Position numbers and translations under genes: made by a program. The notes beneath the pieces were generated by a model, which searched no databases, was not told the origin of the DNA, and was given only the letters and a program-made list of their open reading frames with translations. DNA of 64,000 nucleotides from Plotosus lineatus (Eukaryota > Chordata > Actinopteri > Siluriformes > Plotosidae), in contig CM045746.1 of assembly GCA_024760905.1 (NCBI GenBank), forward strand, positions 9,471,966-9,535,965, written 5' to 3'. Position 1 is the stretch's first letter; every line of letters starts with the position of its first letter. Below are positions 43,740 through 56,186 of the stretch, piece by piece.

Positions 43740-44420
43740 TTTCTATCAGCTGGGAAAATTTTGGTCTTCTTCAAGACTCCTCCTAATAAGATCTACTTAA
43801 ATACAATTGTTTGACCTGCTTATCTTGGAATCTGCTGTTGCTCTGTTCTCAGATCCATTCTGAGCTTTTTGGATTTTCCAGCTGAGTGTTGGTTAATCCA
43901 CTGAATTTCTGTCAGACAGTCTTTACAGTTCTTGCTATATTTCACTGCAATATAATAAAAGATGCAATGCTGCATGACAGAACACTACATCACTCGTCAA
44001 ATAACATCTTATGCCTGAATTATACCCTGTAAACATCCTGTCCTGTAAATGAAAGGAGCTACTTTCACTCCAAAAGTATTTGTTGAACGTTATGCCTTCA
44101 GGACCATTAACACACACCGCAGTCTCATAACAACATTCCAGACACATCTTGCACTCGGAGCTTAATGATTATTCTCATCTCTTCCATAAGCACAATCCTC
44201 GCCAGCACAGCTGAGTAATAACGCAGCACGGCACACAGCTGGAGCCACCATGAGTACCGTAGCCATCCTTAAATAGAAACGTATTTGTGTTCAGGCGAAA
44301 TGTTTATGACACATTTATGAATAATAAAGTGCAAGTCTGGCTCAGAGGTCGGGGGAAGTGGATCTGAAGTGATTTTAAAACGTTTGGAAATGTCTTTATT
44401 TCTTTAATAAGGACTTAGGT
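43740..44420. other. Intergenic DNA, nothing recognised
   Basis: No gene or element seen. Confidence 0.4.
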
Positions 44421-44423
44421 AAG

Positions 44424-44523
<100 letters not shown>

Positions 44524-44889
44524 AAGAGGGGCTGTCAGATGTCAAAATAAATTTCACTGCTCAAAATTTTTTGATATTATAGTGTGTCACCTAGCATGTC
44601 TAATAAAATGCCAGTCAGGACTAGGCTGGTTTACATTTAATGGTTACAGCCTTTTGGTCTGACAGCCCAAACCCAACTGAACTGAACAGGATGCTCAACT
44701 GATTTAATAATGTGCCCATTTTGTGAGTACCACTTTTGGACCAATGGGCTATCAGACCATAGAGCTGTGATCTATTTTTTAATGATAATATATGGCAGGA
44801 TTGTTTATTTGTTAGCCTTTTTATAGCAGTGATAGATCAGTTGTGTTATTTGGTGTTTTTTTTTTTTTTTTTTTTGTAGCGTGGTAGTA

Positions 44890-45368
44890 CAGTGATCCCT
44901 CGCTACTTCGAGCTTCAATTCATGCGGCTTCAGTGCATTGTGTTTTTTTTTTAATATTCATCGAATTAAAAATAAGGAAATTAAGGAAGAATAGGGGAAA
45001 AGTTCAGGAAAATGTCACAAAAACAAAGCCAAATAATCCAAAAGGAATAAGAAAAAACAAACAAAAACAAACAAAAAAAAAACAACCCAAAACCCCATCA
45101 AAACTACTTACATTTTTATGTGAGGTGCGCATCTGTGTGTGCGCGCGTCTGTATGTGTGTGTGTATATATATTTTATTTACATGTTATGCATTATTTTTA
45201 AATGTTTAATTGTTATTATAAGCATTTATAGTGTTGAATATGTATTTATTGATATTATATACACATATGCATGTACATACACGTCAGTCGGGGGTGGTTG
45301 ATCCTACTTTGCGGAATTCGGCGGGGGGATCTCGGTCCCAATTAACCGTGAAAAGTGAGGGATCCCTG
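44890..45368 (-). mobile_element. TIR element M2, copy 3
   Basis: Ends 'cagtgatccctcgctacttc' and 'gtgagggatccctg' with TA flanks. The interior is the reverse of the copies at 17739 and 24285. Confidence 0.8.
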
Positions 45369-45370
45369 TA

Positions 45371-46400
45371 TCGGTTCAGGCATTTCTTTCATACGAAGCC
45401 CCGGATATTGTTGTTATTGTTGTGACTTAGCTTATTGACATGATATGATGTAGACTCTTTTCCTTAAAGCTATACCTTTGCCAGTTTTCTCAAATGTGAG
45501 TTCATGTCTGTTTACTCTACTTACTACCAGACTTCTGGCTTTGCCCTTTTACAGTACTGTACATTTCAGGGATAAATATTTACTCTGGTGCAAGTTTGGT
45601 TTGTCTCTTGTTATTATACTAGAAGATGTGCTAGCTTATTTATGTTAAATGCTAGTTTATGGGTTAACAACTGCTAGTTCAGGAATGACCCTCCGATAAT
45701 ATACATTTAAATTAAACTGTGTACAATTTACTCATGAACATATTGTTGTAGCTTTTGGTTTGACTCTTGCACACTATACAATATTGCTAGGGGTTTTTGA
45801 ACAAAAAAATGACACAAACAAAAAAGGTCTGTCTAGGTGACCCTACGATTTTTTTATTTCAGTGACTGGTTTATTGAAAAGAGTGAACACCTGTGGAGAG
45901 CCTCAGTGCCTCACCAGCCTTGAGATATGTAATGAAGGCACTCGCTCGCTGTGGATTCGGGGGCCAGACTAGTTCAGTCTGGCAAGTGTACAAGCAAGTG
46001 ACGTCATTAGACCTGTTGTTATTGATGTTCCATGACGCTCGTGAGGGATCCAGCACAATGGAATGAGCAGTAAGTTGTCCTGGCATTTTCATAAACATTT
46101 CCGCCTGATTAGCTCGATGTTCAACTCGTTTGAACAGGAGCGCTGAGAACATTTTCCAATGCTAACAGCTAGTGGTAGCTGGTAGCCATCTATAGAGCTG
46201 CATCCCTGGGTGAAGCAGAGCAGGTATTTAGTGCTGTTTATATTAGAAAGTAATTTCTGTTAAATTAAACTGTTGAAGTGATTATTATTTTATTCTCTAA
46301 GGTGCTGAAGGTATAATTTATATACTTATACTGGTATATTCACGACAGCATTGTTTTTGTTGCACATGTTCGTTTAGGAAGCAGCAAAAAAATTATTTTT
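45371..46400. other. Intergenic DNA, nothing recognised
   Basis: A 93-aa open frame on the - strand (45871-46152) has no recognised domain or splice context. It is left uncalled. Confidence 0.4.
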
Positions 46401-46404
46401 GCAA

Positions 46405-46560
46405 AGTCATCAGCGTGTTTCTGTCCCTTGCTATAAAGGGTTGTGACAGGAAGGGCATCCGACGTAAAAACCTCTGCCAAATCAAAACGTGCGAATCAGA
46501 TGATTCTCTGTGGCGACTCCCGAGTAAAAGGGAAAAAGCCAAAAGGAAGACAGACATTTT
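46405..46560 (+). mobile_element. Short non-autonomous RTE derivative, diverged
   Basis: It joins the RTE 5' block 'gacaggaagggcatccgacg' to a degenerate 3' block ('tctgtggcgactcc', 'aaaagccaaaaggaaga') within 150 bp. This is the same architecture as 25812-26036. Confidence 0.65.
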
Positions 46561-46584
46561 TTTAGTGCTTATGGTGTTTAAAAG

Positions 46585-46887
46585 GTAAGTCTGTTGGGTT
46601 TTTACACCCGAGCCGAGTGGCTCATCAGGCCGGTGCTTATCCCCGGTTTCCGTAGCGTGAAGCGACCAGGAGTTCAACTCCTCCTGGATGGGGACACTAA
46701 TCCATCGCAGGTTACCTTCCTAGTATATTTTTACTGGTACCCATTTATACTGATGGGTGAACAGAGGCACACTTGTGGTTGAGACCTAGCCCAGGGGTCT
46801 TAGCACAGTGGGGGTCTAACTGGGATTTGAACTCACAACCTCCCGATCATGAGCCCAGCACTCTAACCACTACACCACCGGCCCCAA
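46585..46887 (-). mobile_element. SINE-C copy with 12-bp target-site duplication
   Basis: Flanked by identical 'ggtgtttaaaag' at 46573-46584 and 46888-46899. On the - strand it begins 'ggggccggtggtgtagtggt'. Confidence 0.88.
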
Positions 46888-47138
46888 GGTGTTTAAAAGA
46901 CTTGAGACAAATAAACACCTGTTTATACACTTGAGACTGTCCACTGGTTCATCCCAAGGACTGCTACACTGAGAAAAGCCCAGCATATTATTAAAGTATG
47001 GAATGTGATTGCGCAATGGCTTATGGGAAATGATGATTCATGAGGAAACTTGTAAACCCGAATGATTCTGAATAGTGCATCGTATTTTCCGGACCATAGG
47101 GCACACCGGGCTATAAGGCGAAATACCAACAAACGAAC

Positions 47139-48245
47139 CTTTTTAATGTTGGTGCAGGCAACAGAGGGGACGATTTTTAAGAACAAGGGAGACAGGCAGA
47201 GTTGTGGCAACTACAGAGGGATAAAGTTGATGAGCCATACGAGAGGAACTGTGGTATTGCATGAGGAAGTCTGGAGTGGCAGAGAAGTATGTTAGAGTGG
47301 TGCAGGACATGTATGAGAGATGTAAGACAGTGGTGAGGTGTGCTGTTTGTGTGACAGAAGAGTTCAAGGTGGAGGTGGGACTAGATCAACGGTCAGCTCT
47401 GAGCCCCTTCTTGTTTACTATGGTGGTGGACAGGCTGACAGATGAGGTTAGACAAGATCCTTCATGGACTACGATGTTTGCAGATGACATTGTGATCTGT
47501 AGTGAGAACAGAGATCAAGTGGAGGAAAATCTAAAGAGGTGGAAGTATGCCCTGGAAAGGAGAGAAATAGTTAGCCTCAGTAAGACAGAATACATGTGTG
47601 TGAACGACAAGGACCCAAGAGGAACGGTGAGGTTACAAGAAGCAGAGATAAGGAAGGTGGAGGATTTTAAATGTTTAGGCTCAACAATCCAGAGCAATGG
47701 AGAGTGTAGAAAAGAGGTGAAGAAGTGTGTACAGGCAGGTTGGAATAGTTGGGGAAAAGTCTCCGGTGTGAGGTGTGATAGGAAGGTATCGGCAAGAATG
47801 AAAGGAAAAGTGTACAAGACGGTGCTGAGGCCAGCGATGCTGTATGGTTTAGAAACAGTGGCCCTGGGGAAAAGACAGGAGTCAGAGCTGGAAGTAGCAG
47901 ACATGAAAATGTTGAGGTTCTCTTTGGGAGTAACGAGGATGGATAGGATCAGGAATGAGTACATCAGAGGGACAGCACATGTAAGAGGTTTTGGAGACAA
48001 AGTCAGAGAGGCTAGATTGAGATGGTTTGGACATGTACAGAGGAAGGATAGTGAGTATGTTGGTAGTAGGATGCTGAGGTTGGAACTACCAGACAGAAGG
48101 CCTAGAGAAGACCAAAGAGAAAATTTGTGGATGTGGTGAAGGAGGACATGAAGACAGTTGGTGTAAGAGAAGAAGATGCACAGGATAGGGTGAGATGCAG
48201 GCACATGATCTGCTGTGGAAAGAAAAAAGAAGAAGAAGATTAAAG
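47139..48245 (+). mobile_element. RTE-clade LINE copy with two internal deletions
   Basis: It starts with the endonuclease block matching 56928-56955 and jumps to the RT block matching 58046. It then jumps from about 58105 to about 58315 and continues to a (GAA)n end at 48225-48240. The frame 47261-48139 (about 290 aa) is open from 'YVRVVQDMYERCKTVVRCAV' through the FADD box to the C-terminus. Upstream, 47085-47110 has 'tattttccggaccatag', possibly another small repeat. Confidence 0.8.
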
Positions 48246-48420
48246 GATTTTAAGTTTGCCAAATACGATACACACAGAACCATGTAGTTGATTTATAAGA
48301 ATTATCCATAACTCGACCAACTGACCGACCTGGTGAAACTGAATTGAATGGATTAGGAAGTTACACGAAATTGGTTCTGAGGGAAAAACTCCCAGCATTC
48401 ATTCTGTTATCTGTATAGAC

Positions 48421-49236
48421 CAGTGGCTCTCAAATAGTGGGGCGTGCCCCCCTCCGTGGGATGCGGTGTGATGCCAGGGGGGACGTGTGACCCCAGTGAA
48501 CATGCTTTTTTTTTGCCGTACCAGAATAAAGTGTAATTGTACATTCACTACATTAGGTGGCAGTAGCTCCCTCACTGTGAGTGTGCCCAGCGAGAATTAG
48601 CTCAATGTTAAAATATGAAGTGAAGTTAATAAACCCACCATGGAAATTTTTTAACAGGGACGAAAAGAGAGGCAGAGAGAGACAGAGACAGTGAGAGAAA
48701 CAAAAGTCTCCCGAAAGTTAAGTTGAGGAGGTTTGATTGATGAAGCGGATGTAGCACTCAGCTTCACTGTGACTACGATGAGAAACGAGGAAAGACCGCT
48801 GTGTTTACTGTGTCTGAAAACATTGGCAGCGGACAGCATGAACCAAAATAAATAAAGGTGCTACTTAAAGGCATTACACCTGATCATGCTGATAAGTCGC
48901 TTGAGTTTTTTCAGCGAAAATGTGCCATATATTGACAACAACCATCCCGCTTTGTGAATGCTACTCCAGCAAACCAACGAGCTCTGTTAGCATCAGATAA
49001 GGTGGAGTACCAAACTGCTCAGTGCAGAAAACACCACAACAGAGCTGATCCTACCTGCAGCACACATGGTCTCTGTCACCCTGGATGACGTCACTGCTGC
49101 GAAAAGAAGTTCAGGTCCCAGTTCAGCATTGAGCAGGAGCTGAGGGTTCAGTATCGTGCTTTAAACCCGGCTTCAAAAAGCTGTGCACTGCGAAACGTGC
49201 TCATTGTACCATTAATCTGGACTTAATCATTTTGAC

Positions 49237-49271
<35 letters not shown>

Positions 49272-49603
49272 AAATTGTTTTATTCATTTTTGTTTTGTAG
49301 ATTAAAGTGTTTTATATATTGTGCTCCTGAGTTAATATTGCTGATCAATTTGAATTTATTATTATTTATTGATTTTATTTTTCAGTATTGAATGGTTCAA
49401 ATTGTTGGTCAAAAATGTTTACAGTTTAAATAAGGATACTGTTTTAATTTCAGGCAAATTGATGCACATTAAATCTTTTTGTTTAAAGACTAAAAAATTG
49501 TTCACAGTTATTCATATATTCATATATTAACACATCATGTTAATAAGGATACAGTGTTTTGCAGAGGATTACTTATAATGTATTACTTTATAATATTACT
49601 TTA

Positions 49604-49638
<35 letters not shown>

Positions 49639-49697
49639 GGGTTAAGTTTTCCTTTTCCTGGGGGAAGGGGGGCCCAGAAAATAATTGAGAAGCACTG
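48421..49697 (+). mobile_element. hAT element, internally deleted, 8-bp target site
   Basis: The termini 'cagtggctctcaaatagtgg' and, in reverse, 'cagtgcttctcaattatttt' match the CAGTG-CTCAA type of hAT inverted repeats. The flanks gtatagac (48413-48420) and agatagac (49698-49705) agree at 6 of 8 positions. Inside (48790-49200) the + strand encodes 'TPDHADKSLEFFQRKCAIY', 'FVNATPANQRALLASDKVEY' and then a C-terminal-like end. This resembles a ZBED/SCAND3-type hAT transposase joined N- to C-terminus with the catalytic middle missing, and it has stops. AAT and GT microsatellites lie in the 3' part. Confidence 0.75.
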
Positions 49698-50065
49698 AGA
49701 TAGACCATTTTACCAAAGATAGTTTTAAACCAGTTCCCAGTGACTCTGTGTGAAATGGCTGTAGGTTTGACAGCGGTCATGCAACCCGTATTGATATAGA
49801 TGCTAATAGTAACACTGCAGTGTTTAGAAGCGGCCAACAAGCTGGAGCAAAAAAGCTAAGATTTGTCGTAGAATTTGCTCAGGTTTCTTTCAAATAATGA
49901 ACAGTCAGTCTGTAATATTCAGTCTGAGTGATTGAAGTTGCCTGTAACGCTAATTTCTTTAAAGAACTTTCAGTTTGTGTCCATATTTTATATTTTATAG
50001 TTTTGTTTAGAGTGGCTAACAGTGGGATCAAATTCTATATACCTTTTATAAAATACAGAGAATTT

Positions 50066-50248
50066 GTGTTGCCAGGCAAAAGGCCCAGAGGAAGACCAAA
50101 GAGAAGATTTATGGATGCGGTGAAGGCGGACATGAAGGTCGTTGGAGTAAGAGTCAAAGATGCAGAGGATAGGGAGAGATGGAGGCAGATCATTTGCTGT
50201 GGCAACACCTGAAGGGAACAGCCGAAAGGAAAAGAAGAAGAAGAAGAG
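50066..50248 (+). mobile_element. RTE 3' end fragment, about 180 bp
   Basis: Nearly identical to 59161-59341: 'ggcaaaaggcccagaggaag' through to 'gggaacagccgaaaggaaaa' and (GAA)n. Here the codon that is TGA at 59245 in the larger copy is AGA, so this copy keeps the ancestral frame. Confidence 0.85.
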
Positions 50249-50597
50249 AATTTATGCTATTTTTTAAAGTGCCTTTTGGCCCTGAAGATGCATGAAGGTT
50301 TATAAACCAGTTGCAAGTTGCATGGACCAATAGTGAATCAGGTCGTAATTGTACTGGTTCAGTTTGCCCCACTGGTTTAGGACCAATTACAGTCACAAAT
50401 CTTCAGCTGCAATCTTGATAAAATATCAGCATGTTAAAGTGAGTGTGTTTTCTTTGTGTGTGTGTCTGTTGAAATGAGAAGTTTGTCAAAATAATGCCAG
50501 AGTGATTACGTTCCGTAATCAAAGGAAATGGTGCTCACTATCAAAGCTCCAAATTTTGGGTGATGGTTGTATATTAAGGGCTCTAAACATTATCCTC

Positions 50598-50835
50598 ATT
50601 CATTCATTTTCTGAACCACTTAATCCTAATTAGGGTCTTGTGGAGGTTAGCACCCATCTCAGCTGACTCTGGGCGAGGATAGAGTACACCCTGGACAGCT
50701 TGCCAGGTCATCGCAGGGCAGAAACATGCTGACGACGTTAACTGAAGAGAAACATGCTGACGGCATGCGCTCCAACCCCAAACCTTAGGTTCGGTAATCC
50801 GACACCTTGCCATCGGGCCACCTCTGCCCTCCTGT
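50598..50835 (-). repeat. SINE-B copy
   Basis: - strand with the family B tail shared with A, the 'gtcagcatgtttctgccc' block (duplicated once) and a degenerate head. Confidence 0.6.
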
Positions 50836-51289
50836 GTGTTTTGCTGGGACAATTAAAAATAAACATGAACAGTGGCGTGTTTCTGGAAGATTTTATATGC
50901 ACTGTTTCCTATGCAGAGTGAGTGGTGCCGATGTATAGGCACCTTATTGAATCATTCGTGGTTCTTTTTAAAGCAAAGGCACGTCTGTATGTCTGACTCT
51001 CTCTGTGTCATCAGATCTCATCTCATCTCATCTGTCTTTATATGTGTCTATTTCCCAATCTGTCTCACTGACTCTCTTTGTGTCTGTCTGTGTCTGTACC
51101 AGTCTATCTGTATATTTGTATTTATCTTCTCTATGTTCTGCTATCTGTCTATCTATCTGTCAGTCTGTCATTGTATCTGTCTATCTCGCTCATTCTTTTT
51201 CTTTCTGTCGGTCTCCAACATTAACGCTACAGACAAACTGTCTGTCAACATTCAAATATTTTTTAAACCTGTCTGAACTTAATGCATGG

Positions 51290-51338
<49 letters not shown>

Positions 51339-51522
51339 GTAGTTATGCTTCAGCTGTGGAAATGCACTTATGAATAATGTAAGGTGCCTTATCTTTTAAT
51401 GCATCCCCCCTTTCTCTCTTTCTCTCAGTTGAACTCCGAGAGAGCACAGTTAGTTTTTGTCAATTTCACATCACGTTGAAGGACGGGTCAAAGCCACATC
51501 TGGTGGGCACATGCATGCACGT

Positions 51523-51593
<71 letters not shown>

Positions 51594-51716
51594 GGAATGA
51601 GTTTGTGATAGACTGCAGATCCTAAAATCATTTACAGTAGGCATGTTAGTTAAAGATTTACAGTAGTTTACATTCTTATTTCTGCTTTTACAGTATACAG
51701 AAGTCTTTTATCATGG

Positions 51717-51757
<41 letters not shown>

Positions 51758-52445
51758 ACTCATTGTCAGTGTGGCCAACTGGAAGTAACAAGGAAGAAGC
51801 CACTGTACTGCTCAATAATTCATGCAAGTCTGAAGATGGACGTGCTCATGAAGGAGATTGGCTTCCTGAATAAAAGTGTCACTAAAGGTATCTTATTTTA
51901 CATTTACTTTACAACAATTCCACCAAACATTGTTACTCTATGACTAAATTTTTGCACCAAAAATGTTCATATTGTTAAAATAATTCATCAATAACTCTCC
52001 AACCAACTTTTGATAAATATTTTGCTGTAAGAATGATGCAGTGTGATACTTATTAGTACTGAGTAAATTGCATCGATTCTCATATTAGAGCAGCCCAATA
52101 AAAGCGGTTTATCGGTTTAAACTGATTCTAACATGCAAACAATACGGACTGCGAGACTTTGAAGCAAAATTGGTTTTTGACGTGCATTCGGAAAACTTAG
52201 GAACAGTAAAAAAAACTTTGGCTATTCCCGCGAATTGAACCGGAAGTAATGCTTTCGTTCAAAAAAAAAAAAAAAAAAAAAAAGGCGACCGCATTGGTCT
52301 CGGCATGTACGCAATCGTGTTTCCGTCCTCTTATCTACAGTCATTCAGTGTGTGGAGAGCCCGGTATAATAAGCGCCATGCCATGATTGGGCCGTGCACA
52401 TGGTCCGGAAGGCCTTCAGCCAATAGAATTGCTTTTTATAGAGGA
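50836..52445. other. Intergenic DNA with three microsatellites
   Basis: A tract of 'tctgtct'-type words lies at 51000-51210, GT at 51293-51336, CA at 51523-51590 and GT at 51720-51755, with poly-A at 52261-52282. No gene recognised. Confidence 0.5.
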
Positions 52446-53004
52446 TAGGTTTCATGCCAATAAAGAGCACCACAGATGCAGTGTTTGCTTTGAGAATGTT
52501 AATAGAGAAGTACAGAGAAGGTCAGAGGGAGCTGCATTGTGCCTTTGTGGATTTGGAGAAAGCATATGACAGGGTGCCGAGAGAAGAACTGTGGTATTGC
52601 ATTAGGAAGTCTGGAGTGGGAGAGAAGTATATTAGAGTGGTGCAGGACATGTATGAGAGATATAAGACAGTGGTGAGGTATGCTGTCGGTGTGACCGAAG
52701 AGTTCAAGGTGGATGTAGGACTGCATCAAGGGTCAGCTCTGAGGCACTTCTTTTTTGCTATGGTGATGGACAGGCTGACAGACGAGGGTAGACAAATGTC
52801 TCCATGGACTATGATGTTTGCAGATGACATTGTGATCTATAGTGAGAGCAGCGAACAAGTGCAGGAAAATCTAGAGAGGTGAGGTATGCCCTGGAAAGGA
52901 GAGGAATGTAGGTGAGCCTCAGTAAGTCAGAATACATGTGTGTGAATGAGAAGGACCCAGGAGGAATGGTGAGTTTACAGGAAGCAGAGATAAGGAAGGT
53001 GGAG
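52446..53004 (+). mobile_element. RTE internal fragment, + arm of a tail-to-tail pair
   Basis: Matches 58180-58740 of the full element: 'STTDAVFALRML', 'CAFVDLEKAYDRVPREELWY', 'VGLHQGSAL' and FADD are readable until a frameshift near 52880. It lacks both ends of the element. Confidence 0.85.
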
Positions 53005-54520
53005 TACTAATTTCTGATCCTATCCATACTCGTTACTCCCAAAGAGAACCTCAATATTTTCATCTCTGCTACCTCCAGCTCTGCGTCCTGTCTATTCCTC
53101 AGTGCAACTGTTTCTAAACCATACAACATTGCTGGCCTCATCACCGTCTTGAACACTTTTCCTTTCATTCTTGCTGATACCCTCTTATCACACATCACAC
53201 TGGGCACTTTAGTCCAACCATTCCAACCTGCCTGCACATGCTTCTTCACCTCTTTTGCACACTCTCCATTGCTCTGGATTGTTGAGCCTAAGTACTTCAA
53301 ATCCTCCACCTTCTTTATCTCTGCTCCCTGTAACCTTACCATTCCTCTTGGGTCCTTGTCGTTCACACACATGTATTCTGTTTTACTGAGGCTCACCTTC
53401 ATTCCTCTCCTTTCCAGGGAATACCTCCATCTCTCTAGATTTTCCTCCACTTGTTCTCTGCTCTCACTGCAGATCACGATGTCATCTGCAAACATCATAG
53501 TCCATGGAGATTCTTGTCTAACCTTATGTGTCAGCCTGTCCATCACTATAGCAAACAAGAAGGGGCTCAAAGCTGACCCTTGGTGCAGTCCCACCTCCAC
53601 CTTGAACTCTTCTGTCACACCGACAGCACACCTCACCACCGTCTTACATTTCTCATACATGTCCTGCACCACTCTAACATACTTCTCTGCCACTCCAGAT
53701 TTCCTCATGCAATACCATTATTCCTCTTGGCACTCTGTCATATACTTTCCCCAGATCCACAAAGGCACAATCTCTGACCTTCTCTGGACTTCTCTATTAA
53801 CATCCTCAAAGCAAACATTGCATTTGTGGTGCTCTTTCTTGGAATGAAACCAAACTGTTGCTCACAAATGCTAACCTCTGCCCTGAGTCTAGCTTCCACT
53901 ATTCTTTCCCATAACTTCATTGTATGGCTCATCAACTTTGTCCCTCTGTAGTTGCTGCAATTCTGCACGTCTCCCTTGTTCTTTAAAATGGGCACAAGCA
54001 CACTTCTCCTCCATTCCTCCGGCATCTGCTCACTCTCTAAGACCTTGTTGAATGTTCTTGTCAGAAAATCTACTGCTACCTCTCCTAGACACTTCCATAC
54101 CTCAACTGGTATCTCATCAGGACCAATTGCCTTTCCACTCTTCATCCTCTTCAGTGCCCTCCTCACTTCACCCTTACTAATCTTTGCTACTTCCTGCTCC
54201 TCAATGGTCACCTCTTCTACTCTTTTTTCTCTCTCTCATTTTCCTCATTCATCAGCTCTTCAAAGTACTCTTTCCATCTTCCCAGCACACTTCTGTCATC
54301 AGTCAATACATTTCCCTCTCTGTCCTTTATAAATCTAACTTGCTTCACGTCCTTCCCATCTCTATTTCTCTGCTGTGCCAACCTGTATAGATCATTTTCT
54401 CCCTCTTTACTCTCCAACCCATCATACAAGTCAGCATACGCCCTCTGTTTGGCCTTTGACACTGCTACCTTCGCCTTACGCTGTGTCTCCCTGTACTCCT
54501 GTTTCCTCTCTTCGGTCCTC
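53005..54520 (-). mobile_element. RTE internal fragment, - arm of a tail-to-tail pair
   Basis: On the - strand it covers the equivalents of 57530-59035: the end of the endonuclease-RT linker, RT blocks 'IGPDEIPVEVWKCLGEVAVD', 'QQFGFIPRKSTT' and FADD, and the thumb. Frame breaks lie near 53720 and 54215. It lacks the last 300 bp of the element and abuts the + fragment head-on. Confidence 0.85.
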
Positions 54521-54534
54521 TACAGACCGGTCTA

Positions 54535-55075
54535 CAGACGCTCCCCAACTCACGTTTTGAATTGGTTCCGGATGGCCGAACGTAAGTTGAAAGTGAACGT
54601 AAGTTGTTACAGTGACGTATGACGTGTGTCGTATGATGCTCATACTGTACTATACATCCATAAATGCCATTACAGTATCTTATAAAACACCCCTAAATCA
54701 ATTATTATCAACATAACATTGTAAAATAATATCAAATATATCAAATAATATCAACATTAATTTCAAATAAATTATATTCAAGTAAAATAATTTCAAATTG
54801 ATAAATTTTAATCAATTTCACTCATCAAATATCAAATACAGTATCAAATATACCCTTTAACATTCTCTATGATATATATATATATAAAACTGAACTGGGA
54901 GAAAGGAAGGGCACGTTTAGTCTGTCATTTGTAAACAATAGATGCAGCGTCATTATTTCATTGCGTCATTACATCAGCGTACTACATGGGTTCATCTAAA
55001 TTCACAATTTGACTTTTTTTGGAAAAAAAAACGGAAAAGGGAAAAAACGGATGAACGTAAGTCGGGGAGCGTCTG
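54535..55075. mobile_element. TIR element M1, copy 2
   Basis: Starts 'cagacgctccccaactcacg', ends 'cgtaagtcggggagcgtctg', with TA on both sides. It shares the AT-rich interior with 13199-14260 but is about half as long, with an internal deletion. Confidence 0.75.
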
Positions 55076-55274
55076 TATATCAATTCCTCTACTTTCTATT
55101 CCAGACGTTCCACAGCTTACAAACGAACTTACAGACGTCTTTCCTGTGCGCAGTGAAACGGAAGTTAGTGGAATCTGCGGAAGGAATTTTCAGCAGCTTT
55201 TAGCTTTTTAATGTTTACGCAACAAACCAAACCTTGCAACTTTAATTAAATTGTATCAGAAGATTGCAGACCAA

Positions 55275-56099
55275 ATGAGCGCTGTGAAGAAGGACGATGA
55301 GAACGGAGGCCCAGCAACTCGGTCGCGTGGTGCTTGGGGCAGCAGAGGCACAACGTCCATGTCAAGTGAGAGAGCTCTGCCTGCTGGTCAGCCGGCCGAA
55401 AGATTGTCAATGGACGGGGACTCTGAGCTTGCGTCTGCCATTGAATCAAAGATAAAGGAGGCCCTTTGTTCAGAAGAAGTGTTGAAGGCATTAGTGAAAG
55501 CGGTAACAGACTCCATACTTGAACGTGTGATGCAGCAAGTATATGAGGCCATCAAAATGGACGCTCAGCAAAATGACAGCAAAGTGAGAGAGCTAGAAAA
55601 GCAAGTGAGTCAACTCGGGAAAGACTTGTCAGACGTCAGCAGAAACATGGACGAACAGGAGCAATACAGTCGCCGAAATTGTTTGAGGTTCCATGGCGTA
55701 AAGGAGGCTCAAGGAGAAATCATAGACACATTGGTGAGCGACATCGTCCGTGATCATCTGGGCATCAATCTCTCCCCCGGTGACATTGACCGCAGCCACA
55801 GAATCATGCCGAGACACAAACCACCTAACGGTGCAGTGAAGGAGAAATGCATTATTGTCAAATTTTCCACGTACAACGCACGACAAAAAGTGTACCAGGC
55901 GAGATCGAAGCTGAAGGGAACCTCAATCTTCATCAACGAAGACCTCACGTATAAGCGTCTGGAACTGATGTTCGCGGCCAGAAAGTGCAAAGGCTTAACT
56001 TGGACCTGGTCCCAGGACGGAAAGATTTTCGGAGTGACAGCGAGAGAAAACAAGAGAGTCATCAACCGATCACTGAGTGACATTGAATGCCTTTGTTAG
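55275..56099 (+). CDS. LINE ORF1 protein, intact (274 aa)
   Basis: It starts at ATG 55275 'MSAVKKDDENGGPATRSRG' and ends at TAG 56097. Residues about 100-140 form a coiled coil ('LEKQVSQLGKDLSDVSRNMD'). 'QYSRRNCLRFHGVKE' then opens an RRM-like fold, and 'INEDLTYKRLELMFAARKC' lies in the C-terminal domain. Such proteins coat the element's RNA as a trimeric chaperone and help form the RNP needed for retrotransposition. No stop or frameshift is present, unusual for this window. ORF2 starts 48 bp downstream. Confidence 0.8.
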   Translation: MSAVKKDDENGGPATRSRGAWGSRGTTSMSSERALPAGQPAERLSMDGDSELASAIESKIKEALCSEEVLKALVKAVTDSILERVMQQVYEAIKMDAQQNDSKVRELEKQVSQLGKDLSDVSRNMDEQEQYSRRNCLRFHGVKEAQGEIIDTLVSDIVRDHLGINLSPGDIDRSHRIMPRHKPPNGAVKEKCIIVKFSTYNARQKVYQARSKLKGTSIFINEDLTYKRLELMFAARKCKGLTWTWSQDGKIFGVTARENKRVINRSLSDIECLC

Positions 56100-56186
56100 C
56101 GACATTGTATGTATTATTGTAAATGTATCATTTGACTATATATCTTTATGTCAATTCATTTTCTATGTATAAGTTGCAATTCATCT

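Noticed and set aside
45871..46152. 93-aa open frame on the - strand as a possible host gene
   Set aside because: No domain, no splice sites and no known similarity could be seen. The length is within chance expectation.
53149..53847. 232-aa open frame on the + strand
   Set aside because: It is the antisense shadow of the RTE reverse transcriptase on the - strand. Similar antisense frames occur at 47515-48204 and 58461-59288.
52446..54520. Twin-priming (5' inversion) as the origin of the inverted RTE pair
   Set aside because: Twin priming leaves a 3' end with its tail at one side. Here both fragments lack the 3' end and meet tail to tail.
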